From Bacteroidota bacterium (lineage in GTDB: Bacteria > Bacteroidota > Bacteroidia > Flavobacteriales_C > GCA-002722245): DNA of 57,317 nucleotides. The stretch spans positions 1 through 57,317 of the forward strand of contig JAPLEZ010000070.1 in NCBI GenBank assembly GCA_026390935.1, read 5' to 3'. The notes under the pieces were generated by a model. The model worked only from the letters and a program-made list of their open reading frames with translations, had not been told where the DNA came from and did not search any database. Made by a program: the position numbers and the translations under genes. Positions 43,182-52,677 of this stretch are shown here, one piece after another (position 1 is the first letter of the stretch; each line of letters starts with the position of its first letter).

Positions 43182-44582
43182 TTATGCAATTTTAGGTAAC
43201 AAAATTTCTTTTGAATTTTCATTTCTTACTTTGGCCAAAATACTTTCCAGCAATGGCAACATCTTATTCAAGCCCTCTGTTTTAATGATCATATTCCAAA
43301 GAGGTTCAAACTTCTTCCATCCACCGGCATAGAAAAAATGCTTGAGCTGATGCTTCAATTGTTCATGTTGCAAACTCGCTTTGGTGATATTGCCCCAGCT
43401 GTAAAACTCTTTGTATGACCAGTTGTAACCATCCACCAATTCTTGCGCTGAGAGCTTTTTGGTTTCAAAAACAACATGACGTGTGTCGTATAAATCCCAA
43501 TTGCGGCTGGTAATTCTACCTTGTTCTTCCATTTGTTGAAAAAGGCGTGTACCCGGATAAGGAGTAGCGATATGGTAAGTAGAAGTGGTAAGCCCACTTT
43601 GCACTCCCCAATCCACGGTGCGTTTAAAAACATCCTTATCGTCATCATCCAGTCCGAAAACAAAACTTCCATTGATCATCACACCTAAGGAATGCAAACG
43701 AGTGATCGCTTCGTGATAGTCGCGATTTAAATTTTGCTTTTTATTACTACTGATTAAATTACCTTCCGACAAAGTTTCAAAACCAACAAACAAACTTCGT
43801 AATCCGGCGTCGGCAGCTTTCTCAATCAAATCTCCTCGAATAATAGAATCAATGGTTGCTGCAGATTGAAATACCCGTCCCATCCCCTTCATCCCTTCAA
43901 AAAGACCTTCGGCAAATTTTTTATTACCCAACAAATGATCATCTAAAAAATACAAATGCTTCCCTGGCAAACGGTCGATTTCAGCCAATGCCGCATCTAC
44001 CTTTTGCGTGTAAAAAGATTTGCCTCCTTCAAAAAAAGCATCTTTATAACAAAAGTCGCAGTGAAATGGACAACCTCTGGTAACCACAATGGAATTAGGA
44101 ACAAGATAAAGATGACGCTTAATTAAATCACGACGAATTGGTGGCACATCCACTAACGTTCTGGCACTAGTAGACATGTATTTCTTAAGCGCTTTTCCCT
44201 GCTTAAAATCTTTTAAAAATAGAGGGAAAGTCTGCTCACCAGGCCCAATAAATATTGTATCGGCGTGAGGAGCTGACTCGTCGGGAAGTGAACTAACGTG
44301 CAAACCGCCTAAAATAACATACGAACCTTTTGCGCGATAATGATCGGCGATTGCATACGCTCGATAAGCATTGGTTATGTAAACTTGAATGATTACTAAA
44401 TCGGGATTGTCGTTTAAATTCAATTTTTCAACATGTTGATCTTGCAAATCAATTTCATCACTGTCGTCCAAATACGCTGCGAGAGTTGCTAATCCTAACG
44501 GAGGAAATAGAGAATATTTAATAGGCCTCCAAAATGGACTCTCTGCTTCAGCCAATGCAGGTAAAATCATTTTCACTTTCAT
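43182..44582 (-). CDS. B12-binding-type radical SAM protein
   Basis: 466 residues. N-terminal Rossmann-like cobalamin-binding region (about 1-130, LFPPLGLATLAAYLDDSDEI, VILGGLHVSSLPDE), radical SAM core with the Fe-S cluster motif CPFHCDFC at about 170-177, and a helical C-terminus. Such enzymes methylate or rearrange unreactive carbons; substrate unknown. Possible promoter TAACTTTG at 44639-44646 on the minus strand. Overlap-free operon with the sugar transferase. Confidence 0.88.
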   Translation of the reverse strand: MKVKMILPALAEAESPFWRPIKYSLFPPLGLATLAAYLDDSDEIDLQDQHVEKLNLNDNPDLVIIQVYITNAYRAYAIADHYRAKGSYVILGGLHVSSLPDESAPHADTIFIGPGEQTFPLFLKDFKQGKALKKYMSTSARTLVDVPPIRRDLIKRHLYLVPNSIVVTRGCPFHCDFCYKDAFFEGGKSFYTQKVDAALAEIDRLPGKHLYFLDDHLLGNKKFAEGLFEGMKGMGRVFQSAATIDSIIRGDLIEKAADAGLRSLFVGFETLSEGNLISSNKKQNLNRDYHEAITRLHSLGVMINGSFVFGLDDDDKDVFKRTVDWGVQSGLTTSTYHIATPYPGTRLFQQMEEQGRITSRNWDLYDTRHVVFETKKLSAQELVDGYNWSYKEFYSWGNITKASLQHEQLKHQLKHFFYAGGWKKFEPLWNMIIKTEGLNKMLPLLESILAKVRNENSKEILLPKIA

Positions 44583-44792
44583 AGCGATGTATTTATAAGT
44601 AACGTTTCTTAGTAATTTTAGAAAGTACTTTGTATTTCAAAGTTAAAACTAAAACGATGAAATATATAATTATTGTTCAACCTCTAAAATTTCTCATAAA
44701 TATCGCTTGCCAACTATTTTTAAAATTTTTCACCACCTGTAACTTTTGTTTATCAGTCCGATCCTATGACTATAAACCATAAAACAAACACC

Positions 44793-45173
44793 ATGAAAAT
44801 TAAACTAAAGTCATTGATTGCAGCCGGATGCTGCTTCGCACTATTTTCTTGTACCGACGACAGTGTTACCTACGAACAAGTATTGGTAAACAACACCAGT
44901 GAAACCATTGATGTAATGGCGGGAAGCGGCTCCTGCGGCGAGCACACCTACAGTATTAATCCAGGTGAAGAAAAAGTGGTGCACACTGCCCGCCTCGTTC
45001 AAGCCCCGTCTTCATGCACCGATCATCATTACATGGTTATGTCGGGGCCCGATAACCTGAATGATATCACTGATTTATCGAACTGGAGAAGAATTGAATC
45101 CAAAAACTTAGTGCGTTGTGAGTTTAACTTTGAATACACTCACGATACAGATACTGCAGCAGACCAGCAATAA
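44793..45173 (+). CDS. Small lipoprotein of unknown function
   Basis: 126 residues from ATG at 44793, chosen because it starts directly at the signal peptide MKIKLKSLIAAGCCFALFSC; an upstream in-frame start adds nine polar residues. Acylated Cys at about 20. The mature part is beta-rich with paired Cys (GSCGEH, SSCTDHH). Not recognised. Confidence 0.75.
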   Translation: MKIKLKSLIAAGCCFALFSCTDDSVTYEQVLVNNTSETIDVMAGSGSCGEHTYSINPGEEKVVHTARLVQAPSSCTDHHYMVMSGPDNLNDITDLSNWRRIESKNLVRCEFNFEYTHDTDTAADQQ

Positions 45174-45219
45174 CAGAAAGCTTTTGCATAGCGACCATTA
45201 ACAATTAAATTATCGACTT

Positions 45220-45765
45220 ATGAAAAATTATATAATGCTAATTCTCGGAATCGTACTGTTTTTCAAACAAACAGAAGCGCAAAACAACATTATAAAAATT
45301 CATCCTCTGCATTTGTTAAGTTCAAAACTGGAGTTTGAAAAAAGAATAGCGCCTAATGTAAGCGCTGGTGTAATTGGCACCTGTTTTTTTATCTATTCAG
45401 GATATAAAGTAGAACCTTATTTCCGGTATTACTTAAGTGCTGATGCAGCAAACTCTTTTACAGGTCCGTACGTCCAGGTCAAAGGTCTCTATTCAAAAGC
45501 TATAGACAAACAAAATCCGGAAGAGCAAGAAATAATTTCCGCCTATGGTATTTCTGGTGCCATTGGTTATCAGTTCGAGCTGAGCAACAATTTCACTTTG
45601 GATCTTTATAGCGGATTTAGAAAGTCGTTTACTACTTACCCCTCCACTTCTGAATTCAGTTCAACATATAAAGCTCTGTATTGCTCTCCCTTGGATTTAG
45701 GAATTTCTTTAGGTTATGTCTTCGGACCGATAAACACAGCACACCGTTTGTCAACAAGTCGATAA
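45220..45765 (+). CDS. Predicted outer-membrane beta-barrel protein
   Basis: 181 residues with a signal peptide (ends KQTEAQ) and alternating hydrophobic beta strands (IIKIHPLHLLSSKLEFEKRI, DLGISLGYVFG) like DUF3575-type small barrels. 46 bp after the lipoprotein gene on the same strand, ended by a strong terminator. Confidence 0.7.
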   Translation: MKNYIMLILGIVLFFKQTEAQNNIIKIHPLHLLSSKLEFEKRIAPNVSAGVIGTCFFIYSGYKVEPYFRYYLSADAANSFTGPYVQVKGLYSKAIDKQNPEEQEIISAYGISGAIGYQFELSNNFTLDLYSGFRKSFTTYPSTSEFSSTYKALYCSPLDLGISLGYVFGPINTAHRLSTSR

Positions 45766-45773
45766 AAAAAAGT

Positions 45774-45806
45774 AACTCTGGATAAAAACTATTTTTATCC
45801 AGAGTT
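45774..45806. terminator. Bidirectional terminator
   Basis: AACTCTGGATAAAAA / TTTTTATCCAGAGTT, 15 perfect pairs around a 3-nt loop, between convergent genes; T-rich on both strands. Confidence 0.85.
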
Positions 45807-48157
45807 TAATTTTTTATCACTTTTAAAAAACTCACTTCGCTGTTGGTTTTTATTTGAACAACATATAAGCCAGTCGTCAAATTACTTCCTGTACTGACAG
45901 AATTTTGCGCAATTCCACTTTCAACAATTTTTCCACTCAAATCGATAATGGAATAAGAAAAATTTCCTTCTGCTTGAATAAAAATAGATTTAGAAAATGG
46001 ATTTGGAAAAACGGACATTGATTTGTTTTCTGAAATTTCAACTGCAGTAGTTAAGCTACTTTCACCATACACAATTCCGCGACCAACAGTGCTCATGTAT
46101 ACGCGTCCAAAAACATTCATATCCCCTATCACAAACTGTCCGTTGCCTGGTCCGCCATACTGATGCGCATCGTCGTTCACGCGCAACCATGATGCTCCTT
46201 CATCAATAGAACGAAATACACCTTTCACTCCATTTACAGTTCCCCAAATATAAACTGTTGGAAAAATTTTCCCCGCAGCTACAGCACCAAAACCAACAGA
46301 AGCGCAATTACTCACACCTGATAATTTAGTGAATGATTGTCCGGAATTCACCGATCGTTTCAATCCATCCCATCCTGCCGCAAACCACAATTCACCATCC
46401 ACTCCAGGCACAGCGCGCAATAACTTTGAGCCATAAGTATTTAAAGTCAGTGCAGAAGAAAAGTTTTTTCCGCCATCGGTACTCACATAAAATTTACCAC
46501 CAGTATTTTCGTAAGCATAAAATTTATTAGAATTTACAGCATCGGCCACAGGGATTGAATTGAAAGTCAATCCTCCACAAGCAGTCCAATTGCTACCATT
46601 ATCGGTGGAATAATAAGTGGTAGTTGATCCTTCGGGACAATGCAAAAATGTTTTTCCGTCGGCAGATATTGCCACTTTTCCTTTGGCACCTTTAGTGGTG
46701 CATTTTGTCCATGAAGTACCATTGTTTAATGAATAATAATTATTGGTGCCTGTGCGCAGCAGTTTCCCTCCGCCGAATGCCAAACCAGTTGTACTTCCCA
46801 TGCGTGGAGAATGAATGGGAGAATACTGCACTACATCATTATGAGTGAACCCATCGTAATCAAGTATAACGCTAACAAAAGGCCCACCACTAATGCTCAC
46901 TGCCACTTGCGCAACAGTTTCTTCCATTCCAGTAACATTAAACTTCCATGTTGTTTGCGTGGCCGACACATCGTTGCAAGTAAATATTCCATTTCCTGAA
47001 ACCACATGCACCTGTGAGCTGTTGAACGGATTGAATTCTATAGAACCAGTCCAGTGAATGGAATTTTTATTGATCCACGTACACCCATTTGCATCCAAAA
47101 TGAGACCATTGTTGCCCACCAAATCCTTCCAAGCTGAACCACCATCGGTGCTTAAATACATTCTGTCGCCCCACACCGACGCAGCATTCACATCAGTATA
47201 TTGCTTCATGTAAGTATTGATAGTTGCTATCACTATACGTAAAGAATTTTTTGGATCAACACTAATTCCTCCAAAAGGCTTGTTTACACCAGCAGGCGTA
47301 ATGTTGGTCCAAGTGGATCCCTTGTATTTCCAAACCTGACCTGTAGTGGCATTGCCCGGACCTTCGGTGTCGGCATAAGTAATGTACAATGTTCCATCTT
47401 CTGCAAGCACCATACGCTGAGGCATAAGTGCAGTTGGAGCACCTGCTATAGCATTAAAAGAAGTTCCGCCATCTTTGGTAACAAATAAATTATTTCCTGT
47501 TGCCGATACCGCCACATAAAAAGTTTGTGTTGCATTTCCTTTTGAAGCACTGCTTGGATCCATCAAAACACAATTAATTCCATTTCCACTTGGTGTAGTT
47601 GGAACGGCAAAAGAACTCACTACCGACCAAGATACACCGGCATCAGTGCTTTTAAATAAACCATTGGAGCGTGTACCACAAAACAAAATACTTCCTTTAT
47701 TGGGATCAACAGCAAGTCGCTCCCCATTTTGTCTACCACCACCATTGCCATGCGCTTTAAATTTTGCAGTCACATCACTAATAGAAAATGTTGCACCGTA
47801 ATCATTCGATCGCAAAATAGCAGTGGCGCCACTATTAAAATAGCTGGTTCCTACCAGCATATATAATTTATTGGTTGCTGATGGATCAATAGCCAAAGCT
47901 TCAACACCCATGTATCCTGTTTGATTTTCGGAAACCCAATCAAGCAACGGAATCCATTGACTATTTGCGGCATTCCATCTGTATGCGCCACCCACATCGG
48001 TGCGCGCATACATCAAATTTTGTTCATCAGCACTGGTGACAATTCCAGTTACAAAACCACCGCCGCCCATGGCCACACTTTTCCAAGAATAAGTTTCTGT
48101 TTGTGCTGCAAGAGAAAATGTAATGTATAAGGCGAGAGAAGTAATTATTTTTTTCAT
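45806..48157 (-). CDS. GH74-family glycoside hydrolase with type A sorting domain
   Basis: 783 residues from ATG at 48157 (signal peptide MKKIITSLALYITFSLAAQ); a longer TTG start would lie in a repeat element. Two seven-bladed propellers as in xyloglucanases: GGGGFVTGIVTSADE, ARTDVGGAYRW, WIPLLDWVSENQTGYMG, ILRSNDYGATF, GERLAVDPN, GLFKSTDAGVSWS. The C-terminal about 80 residues are a type A type IX sorting domain (VFPNPFSKSIFIQ to the final KVIKN). Predicted to be secreted and to attack xyloglucan or related beta-glucans. Catalytic Asp residues were not individually assigned. Confidence 0.88.
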   Translation of the reverse strand: MKKIITSLALYITFSLAAQTETYSWKSVAMGGGGFVTGIVTSADEQNLMYARTDVGGAYRWNAANSQWIPLLDWVSENQTGYMGVEALAIDPSATNKLYMLVGTSYFNSGATAILRSNDYGATFSISDVTAKFKAHGNGGGRQNGERLAVDPNKGSILFCGTRSNGLFKSTDAGVSWSVVSSFAVPTTPSGNGINCVLMDPSSASKGNATQTFYVAVSATGNNLFVTKDGGTSFNAIAGAPTALMPQRMVLAEDGTLYITYADTEGPGNATTGQVWKYKGSTWTNITPAGVNKPFGGISVDPKNSLRIVIATINTYMKQYTDVNAASVWGDRMYLSTDGGSAWKDLVGNNGLILDANGCTWINKNSIHWTGSIEFNPFNSSQVHVVSGNGIFTCNDVSATQTTWKFNVTGMEETVAQVAVSISGGPFVSVILDYDGFTHNDVVQYSPIHSPRMGSTTGLAFGGGKLLRTGTNNYYSLNNGTSWTKCTTKGAKGKVAISADGKTFLHCPEGSTTTYYSTDNGSNWTACGGLTFNSIPVADAVNSNKFYAYENTGGKFYVSTDGGKNFSSALTLNTYGSKLLRAVPGVDGELWFAAGWDGLKRSVNSGQSFTKLSGVSNCASVGFGAVAAGKIFPTVYIWGTVNGVKGVFRSIDEGASWLRVNDDAHQYGGPGNGQFVIGDMNVFGRVYMSTVGRGIVYGESSLTTAVEISENKSMSVFPNPFSKSIFIQAEGNFSYSIIDLSGKIVESGIAQNSVSTGSNLTTGLYVVQIKTNSEVSFLKVIKN

Positions 48158-48179
48158 ATCTATAAAATTTTTAAGAATT

Positions 48180-48268
48180 AGATCCTGAAGCAAGTTCAGG
48201 ATGACAAATGTGAACCATACTCGTCAGGTTATACCCGCTAATGTCCTCCTGAACTTGTTTCAGGATCT
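48180..48268. repeat. REP-like palindrome, copy 1
   Basis: 89 bp with ends AGATCCTGAAGCAAGTTCAG and its near-complement at 48248-48268. The middle GTGAACCATACT matches GTGAGCCATACT in the copy at 56105-56191. Lies between the GH74 gene and the CBM remnant. Confidence 0.8.
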
Positions 48269-48277
48269 ATTAATTTT

Positions 48278-48646
48278 TTAATTCTTAGTCGCTTTTAAAA
48301 CTTCATTTCCAACTTTCACGATGTACAATCCTGATTGGAGATTTTCTCCCACACAAATATTTTGATTTCCTTGTCCACTTTCTACTTCTCTTCCCAGCAG
48401 CTTTCCAATTGGGCCCCATATTTGAATGCTCCAAGCATTGCTTCCCAAAGTATTCACCACTACTTTAAAGGCTTGCGTGGCTTCATATTTATCGGCTGTA
48501 GACAAGCTGTACGTTGCCGAAGCACCATCACCAGCCAAATTATTCCAGCCTGTAAATCCCGATTCAAAGCCACCATTGGTCAATAAGTTTTGCGAAAAGC
48601 TTATGCCATAGCATAGCAAGAAAGAATAAAGTAGTATTCTCTTCAT
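48278..48646 (-). CDS. CBM-like secreted protein, probably an internally deleted remnant
   Basis: 122 residues: signal peptide (ends SFSQN), about 55 residues of a CBM4/9-like jelly-roll start (NLLTNGGFESGFTGW, AFKVVVN), then directly about 45 residues that look like the end of a type A sorting domain (IWGPIGKLLGREVES, SGLYIVKVGNEVLK). Normal relatives have a catalytic or repeat region between. The frame is open, so either a deletion fused the ends or this is a mini-CBM protein. Next to the GH74 gene and a REP-like repeat. Confidence 0.65.
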   Translation of the reverse strand: MKRILLYSFLLCYGISFSQNLLTNGGFESGFTGWNNLAGDGASATYSLSTADKYEATQAFKVVVNTLGSNAWSIQIWGPIGKLLGREVESGQGNQNICVGENLQSGLYIVKVGNEVLKATKN

Positions 48647-48682
48647 AAAAAAAATTTAAAGTGTATTTAATGCCTGCTGTAA

Positions 48683-48728
48683 AATAAAATAAGGGGGGCG
48701 ATATTGCTATCACCCCCCTTATTTTATT
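48683..48728. repeat. 16-bp inverted repeat with G6/C6 core
   Basis: AATAAAATAAGGGGGG and CCCCCCTTATTTTATT flank a 14-nt loop, between two divergent genes; could act as a terminator or mRNA-end element. The remaining 48729-48921 shows no gene I can support. Confidence 0.75.
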
Positions 48729-48921
48729 GCTTCACAATTACCCAATTGTAAAGCAATGATTCAAGATATAACTTTAATGTTAAAAGAAAAAATAAATCTC
48801 ATAAATATGAAAGCGCTTGTGTAATTTCGCGTATATGAAATCCCCATGCGCCTCGGCGCACAAAATATGATGAAGTTAGCATAGGGATACCATATGACCA
48901 TTGAAAAACAAATATCTGTAT

Positions 48922-49302
48922 ATGAAAACTCTATTGTATTTAATACTGTCGATCGCTTTGTTCTCCTGTCAAAACATGGAAGTCAAAAATTTGGCGGCAG
49001 ACACTGTAGACGACTACAATAAACTACTTGCCGACAAACCTTTGGTTTTGGTGGATTTCAGCGCAACATGGTGCCCTCCATGCAAACAACTCAGTCCGAT
49101 ATTAGATGAAGTAGCTCTCGAAAAAAAAGGCGACGTAGAAATCGTCAAAATTGATGTCGACTTTTATCCAATCATTTCTGAAGCCATGAAAGTAGACGGA
49201 ATTCCTTCTATGTTTCTTTATAAAAACGGAGAAGTGATTTGGCAGCACGTGGGATTGATTACAAAAGAGGAATTAAATTCATTAGTAGAAAGCAATCAGT
49301 AA
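48922..49302 (+). CDS. Thioredoxin-fold lipoprotein
   Basis: 126 residues from ATG at 48922 (lipobox ALFSC, Cys near 16). Thioredoxin domain with active site WCPPC in FSATWCPPCKQL and cis-Pro in VDGIPSMFLYKNG. It reduces or exchanges disulfides at the membrane outer face. A TTG seven codons upstream is rejected because it would lengthen the signal peptide. TAATG junction with tsaD couples translation. Confidence 0.88.
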   Translation: MKTLLYLILSIALFSCQNMEVKNLAADTVDDYNKLLADKPLVLVDFSATWCPPCKQLSPILDEVALEKKGDVEIVKIDVDFYPIISEAMKVDGIPSMFLYKNGEVIWQHVGLITKEELNSLVESNQ

Positions 49303-50306
49303 TGAAAACAAATCCCATCATACTCGCTATAGAATCCTCCTGTGATGACACGGGAGCTGCCGTGTTGTGCGGCAGAAAAGTTTTATCAAATGTTGTAGCC
49401 GGACAATCGGTTCACGAAAAATATGGCGGCATTGTGCCCGAGCTTGCTTCACGCTCTCATCAGCAAAACATTGTTCCCGTAGTGCATCAAGCTTTGGAAA
49501 AAGCAGGTATTAAAAAAGAAGAAATTGATGCGGTTGCGTTTACTAAAGGTCCGGGTTTATTAGGTTCATTGCTAGTAGGCTCTTCCTTCGCCAAAGCATT
49601 CAGTATGGCTTTGAACAAACCACTGATTGAAATCAATCACATGGAAGCACACATCCTCGCTCATTTTATTGAAGGCGATGCTGCTCCTGAATTCCCATTT
49701 ATTTGCTTAACAGTATCGGGTGGACATACACAATTGGTAAAAGTTAGCGCTCCCGATAAATTTGAAATCATTGGCGAAACCATTGATGATGCTGCGGGTG
49801 AAGCCTTCGACAAGATTGCGAAAATTATGAACTTTCCCTTTCCTGGCGGACCGATGATTGACAAATTATCCAAAGAAGGAAATCCAAATAAATTTGCTTT
49901 TGCGCATCCTAAAGTTCCCGGACTCAACTTTAGTTTCAGCGGATTGAAAACGTCGGTGTTATATTTCTTAAAAAAAGAAGTTGCGAAAAACCCAAACTTC
50001 ATCGAAGAAAACAAAGTAGATTTAGCAGCGTCAATTCAAAAAACCATCATTGATATTTTAATGAAGCAACTGCGAATTGCCGCAACACAAAACAACATTT
50101 CACAAATTGCAATTGCTGGCGGAGTATCGGCCAACAGCGGATTACGTGCTGCCTTAAAAGCAGAAAGTCAGTGGACCACTTTCATTCCGAAATTTGAATA
50201 CTGTACCGATAATGCCGCAATGATTGGTATTGCCGCCTATTACAAATTTATGAAAGGAGAATTTTCGGATCAATCGAGTAAAGCAAGTGCAAGATTGGAG
50301 ATGTAA
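49302..50306 (+). CDS. tsaD: tRNA N6-adenosine threonylcarbamoyltransferase
   Basis: 334 residues from ATG at 49302. Makes t6A37 in ANN-decoding tRNAs with TsaB and TsaE. Motifs: ILAIESSCDDTGAAV at the N-terminus, KYGGIVPELASRSH, the metal-binding HMEAH at about 107-111, SGGHTQL, and AIAGGVSANSGLR. Length normal for bacteria. Unrelated to the tRNA array about 11 kb away except in substrate class. Confidence 0.97.
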   Translation: MKTNPIILAIESSCDDTGAAVLCGRKVLSNVVAGQSVHEKYGGIVPELASRSHQQNIVPVVHQALEKAGIKKEEIDAVAFTKGPGLLGSLLVGSSFAKAFSMALNKPLIEINHMEAHILAHFIEGDAAPEFPFICLTVSGGHTQLVKVSAPDKFEIIGETIDDAAGEAFDKIAKIMNFPFPGGPMIDKLSKEGNPNKFAFAHPKVPGLNFSFSGLKTSVLYFLKKEVAKNPNFIEENKVDLAASIQKTIIDILMKQLRIAATQNNISQIAIAGGVSANSGLRAALKAESQWTTFIPKFEYCTDNAAMIGIAAYYKFMKGEFSDQSSKASARLEM

Positions 50307-50451
50307 ACCATCATCATTAAAAGTGTACAACATTCCTTTTATTATTCTTTGTTTAGCGAAATTCGTGCGCACAAATAAATTCATTTTTAAAATTCTGTAA
50401 GGTATTTAGTAAATCATCGACTAATAAAACAGAATCCATAAAAAATTTATT

Positions 50452-51129
50452 ATGAAAAAACTACTTAGCACTTCCTTTCTGTTTATAACGACATTAATCG
50501 TCAATGGCCAAATCTGCACCAGAACAGTAAGCACGTACATTAAAGCTCCGGGCGGATACAATATTTACGGCACAGCAACGCTCACAAACAACGCAGGAGC
50601 ATTAACACTGAGTTTTGACAAAGACTTTAGCACTGTAGGCGGTCCGGATTTACATGTTTATTTAGCCAAAAACAACGCGAGTCCTACTGCGGCAGGAAAC
50701 ACCAATCTTGAAGTTGGCAAGCTTAAATCAAACAGTGGCGAACAAAGCTATACCATTCCACCAGGGATTAATATTGAAGATTACGATAATGTATTAATTC
50801 ATTGCAAAGGAGGAAATCATTTCTGGGGTGGCGGTACTTTGAGTTCTGTCTCAGGTTTATGCTCAACAACAGGAATTACAGAAAGCGAACAGGAAGTATT
50901 TTCTCTTTATCCAAATCCTGCAAATGAAATATTAAACATCAACATCTCCAATGCAAATGCTCATTCTATTTCTATCACTGATGTGACTGGAAAAATACTT
51001 TTGAATGAAATTTTAAGCGAGAATAAAAAGCAGGTGGATGTAAGCAAATTTACGGAAGGACTATATTTTGTAAGAATAGCTGATGGCGATGATAAAACAA
51101 TGGGAATAAGAAAGTTTTTGGTGTATTGA
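50452..51129 (+). CDS. DM13 domain protein with type A sorting domain
   Basis: 225 residues: signal peptide (ends VNGQ), DM13 domain about 35-140 (GTATLTNNAGALTLSFDKDF, GPDLHVYLAKN, YDNVLIHCKG), then a type A type IX sorting domain (SLYPNPANEILNI, TEGLYFVRI, final KFLVY). DM13 is a cytochrome-like electron-transfer/redox fold found in secreted proteins. Exported to the surface. Confidence 0.9.
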   Translation: MKKLLSTSFLFITTLIVNGQICTRTVSTYIKAPGGYNIYGTATLTNNAGALTLSFDKDFSTVGGPDLHVYLAKNNASPTAAGNTNLEVGKLKSNSGEQSYTIPPGINIEDYDNVLIHCKGGNHFWGGGTLSSVSGLCSTTGITESEQEVFSLYPNPANEILNINISNANAHSISITDVTGKILLNEILSENKKQVDVSKFTEGLYFVRIADGDDKTMGIRKFLVY

Positions 51130-51135
51130 TTAATC

Positions 51136-51200
51136 TCCCACAGATTTCACAGATCAGCACAGATAAATAAATTCTGTGTTGATCTGTGAAATCTGTGGGA
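51136..51200. repeat. 28-bp inverted repeat hairpin
   Basis: TCCCACAGATTTCACAGATC and its complement at 51181-51200, 27 of 28 pairs matching over the full arms (51136-51163 / 51173-51200), 9-nt loop. Sits between convergent genes; likely a bidirectional terminator derived from a dispersed repeat. Confidence 0.8.
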
Positions 51201-51207
51201 AATATTT

Positions 51208-52677
51208 TCAAAACCTAACACTTACCCTAGTCTCCACTCCCTCAAAATCTAATACTTCATAACAAATGCCAGCGTTGCACGAAGGCCCACCTCTTCTTTT
51301 ACCAGCAAATATCTGAATAGAAATTTTTTCGTTGACTTTATACTTCGCATTTATTCCGGGCCAATATCTTTGTGGCACTGAGGTTAAAAAAGGGTCATTA
51401 CTCAATTCCAATACCGCATTCAAAGTGAGTTTTTTATTGGGGAAATAAGAAAGTGCGTACACTTGATTTACAACACTATATTGCAATCTCTGCATTTTTT
51501 GAAACTCCACTTCAATTTTAAATTTTTGCTTTTGAAATAAAGAGAAATCAAACATCACTCCTGACGACACTCTATTTTTTTCCAGTTTAGTATCGTCGTT
51601 AGCGTAATCAGCAAAAATTTTAAATTGTGTATGTGCATTGATTTCATGATTGAATTCAGCAAAATATTCATTGAAATAAAAGGGCTTTCCAAAGAAATTA
51701 GTGTTGTAGGTATAATTTAAAGTGAGCATGCTTTTAGGGGTCACTTCATAAAAAGCTTCCAGTTGAATGCCACTTTCATTGGAAGGTTGCAATACATGAG
51801 TGCTTCTATTCAATACTCTTGTAGTATGCTCACGCACCAGAGCCGGCGGCTGATTGATGCCTGATCCCAATAAAAAATTTTGATACTTTTTTATCTCAAG
51901 TGATGCTCCAACTTTTTGGTACGAAAAATTCAATCCGCCATAAAAAGCATAAGCAGCAGAGGTTGAAAAATCCGAAATGTTTTCATCGCTCACTTTTTTT
52001 GAAAATTCTGCGTAATAATTAAATATAGAAGTGATCGGACCGCCTGCACTCAACATTCCATAACCATTTAATCCCTGCGCATTATTGAGCCACAAAGTAG
52101 CCGCACCAATTTTATGATTGCGTAAATTATATTCGCCGTGCAACACCGAAACCTGGTCGGGACGACGAGCTTGAAAACTTTGATTGGGCGGATATAGATT
52201 ATCGAGCGTATTTCCATGAATTCCCTTCAACTGAAAATTCCTAAGTCTCAATTTCACGCTGGCACCAAACACATCCCTGAAAAAATAACTTCTCGAACGA
52301 AATCCTTTGTCTTCCAGTATTGATCCAGGAATTTCAAAAGAGCGCAACAACGTTCCCCGACCTACAGTTTCAAAAAAATTACCCAGTTTTACTTCAACGA
52401 TTTTGTTTTTATAGGAGAGTCCGATTTGGGTGGGATTGATATAGTTTCTTGACAACACCGGACTTTGAAAAAGCTCTAGCATAGTATTTACTTTAAACCC
52501 TCCTTTAGAATATTGCAACACTGAACGGTTGTAAAAAGTGTGGTAATTGAATGGACTCACTTTTGGCAAATTCCCAAACTGATACTCACTTATATTACTG
52601 CCGCTCAATTGCGCTTCAACCAGTGAAGCGGAAAAAAGCAGATACAAAAGAAAGAATTTACTTTGCCAGCAATTCAT
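51208..52677 (-). CDS. DUF6029-like outer-membrane barrel protein
   Basis: 489 residues with signal peptide (ends LVEAQ) and beta-barrel-like strands throughout, ending in the VSVRF C-terminus typical of outer-membrane proteins. GNFFETVGRGTLLRSFEIPG and RSYFFRDVFGASVK resemble the DUF6029 family. Overlaps the TlpA-like gene by 20 bp, so co-translated with redoxins; a link to metal or thiol handling outside the cell is speculative. Confidence 0.75.
   Translation of the reverse strand: MNCWQSKFFLLYLLFSASLVEAQLSGSNISEYQFGNLPKVSPFNYHTFYNRSVLQYSKGGFKVNTMLELFQSPVLSRNYINPTQIGLSYKNKIVEVKLGNFFETVGRGTLLRSFEIPGSILEDKGFRSRSYFFRDVFGASVKLRLRNFQLKGIHGNTLDNLYPPNQSFQARRPDQVSVLHGEYNLRNHKIGAATLWLNNAQGLNGYGMLSAGGPITSIFNYYAEFSKKVSDENISDFSTSAAYAFYGGLNFSYQKVGASLEIKKYQNFLLGSGINQPPALVREHTTRVLNRSTHVLQPSNESGIQLEAFYEVTPKSMLTLNYTYNTNFFGKPFYFNEYFAEFNHEINAHTQFKIFADYANDDTKLEKNRVSSGVMFDFSLFQKQKFKIEVEFQKMQRLQYSVVNQVYALSYFPNKKLTLNAVLELSNDPFLTSVPQRYWPGINAKYKVNEKISIQIFAGKRRGGPSCNAGICYEVLDFEGVETRVSVRF

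Noticed and set aside
44639-44646. Full promoter for the radical SAM gene
   Set aside because: TAACTTTG is present but no TTG at the right distance was found, so it is mentioned only in the gene entry.
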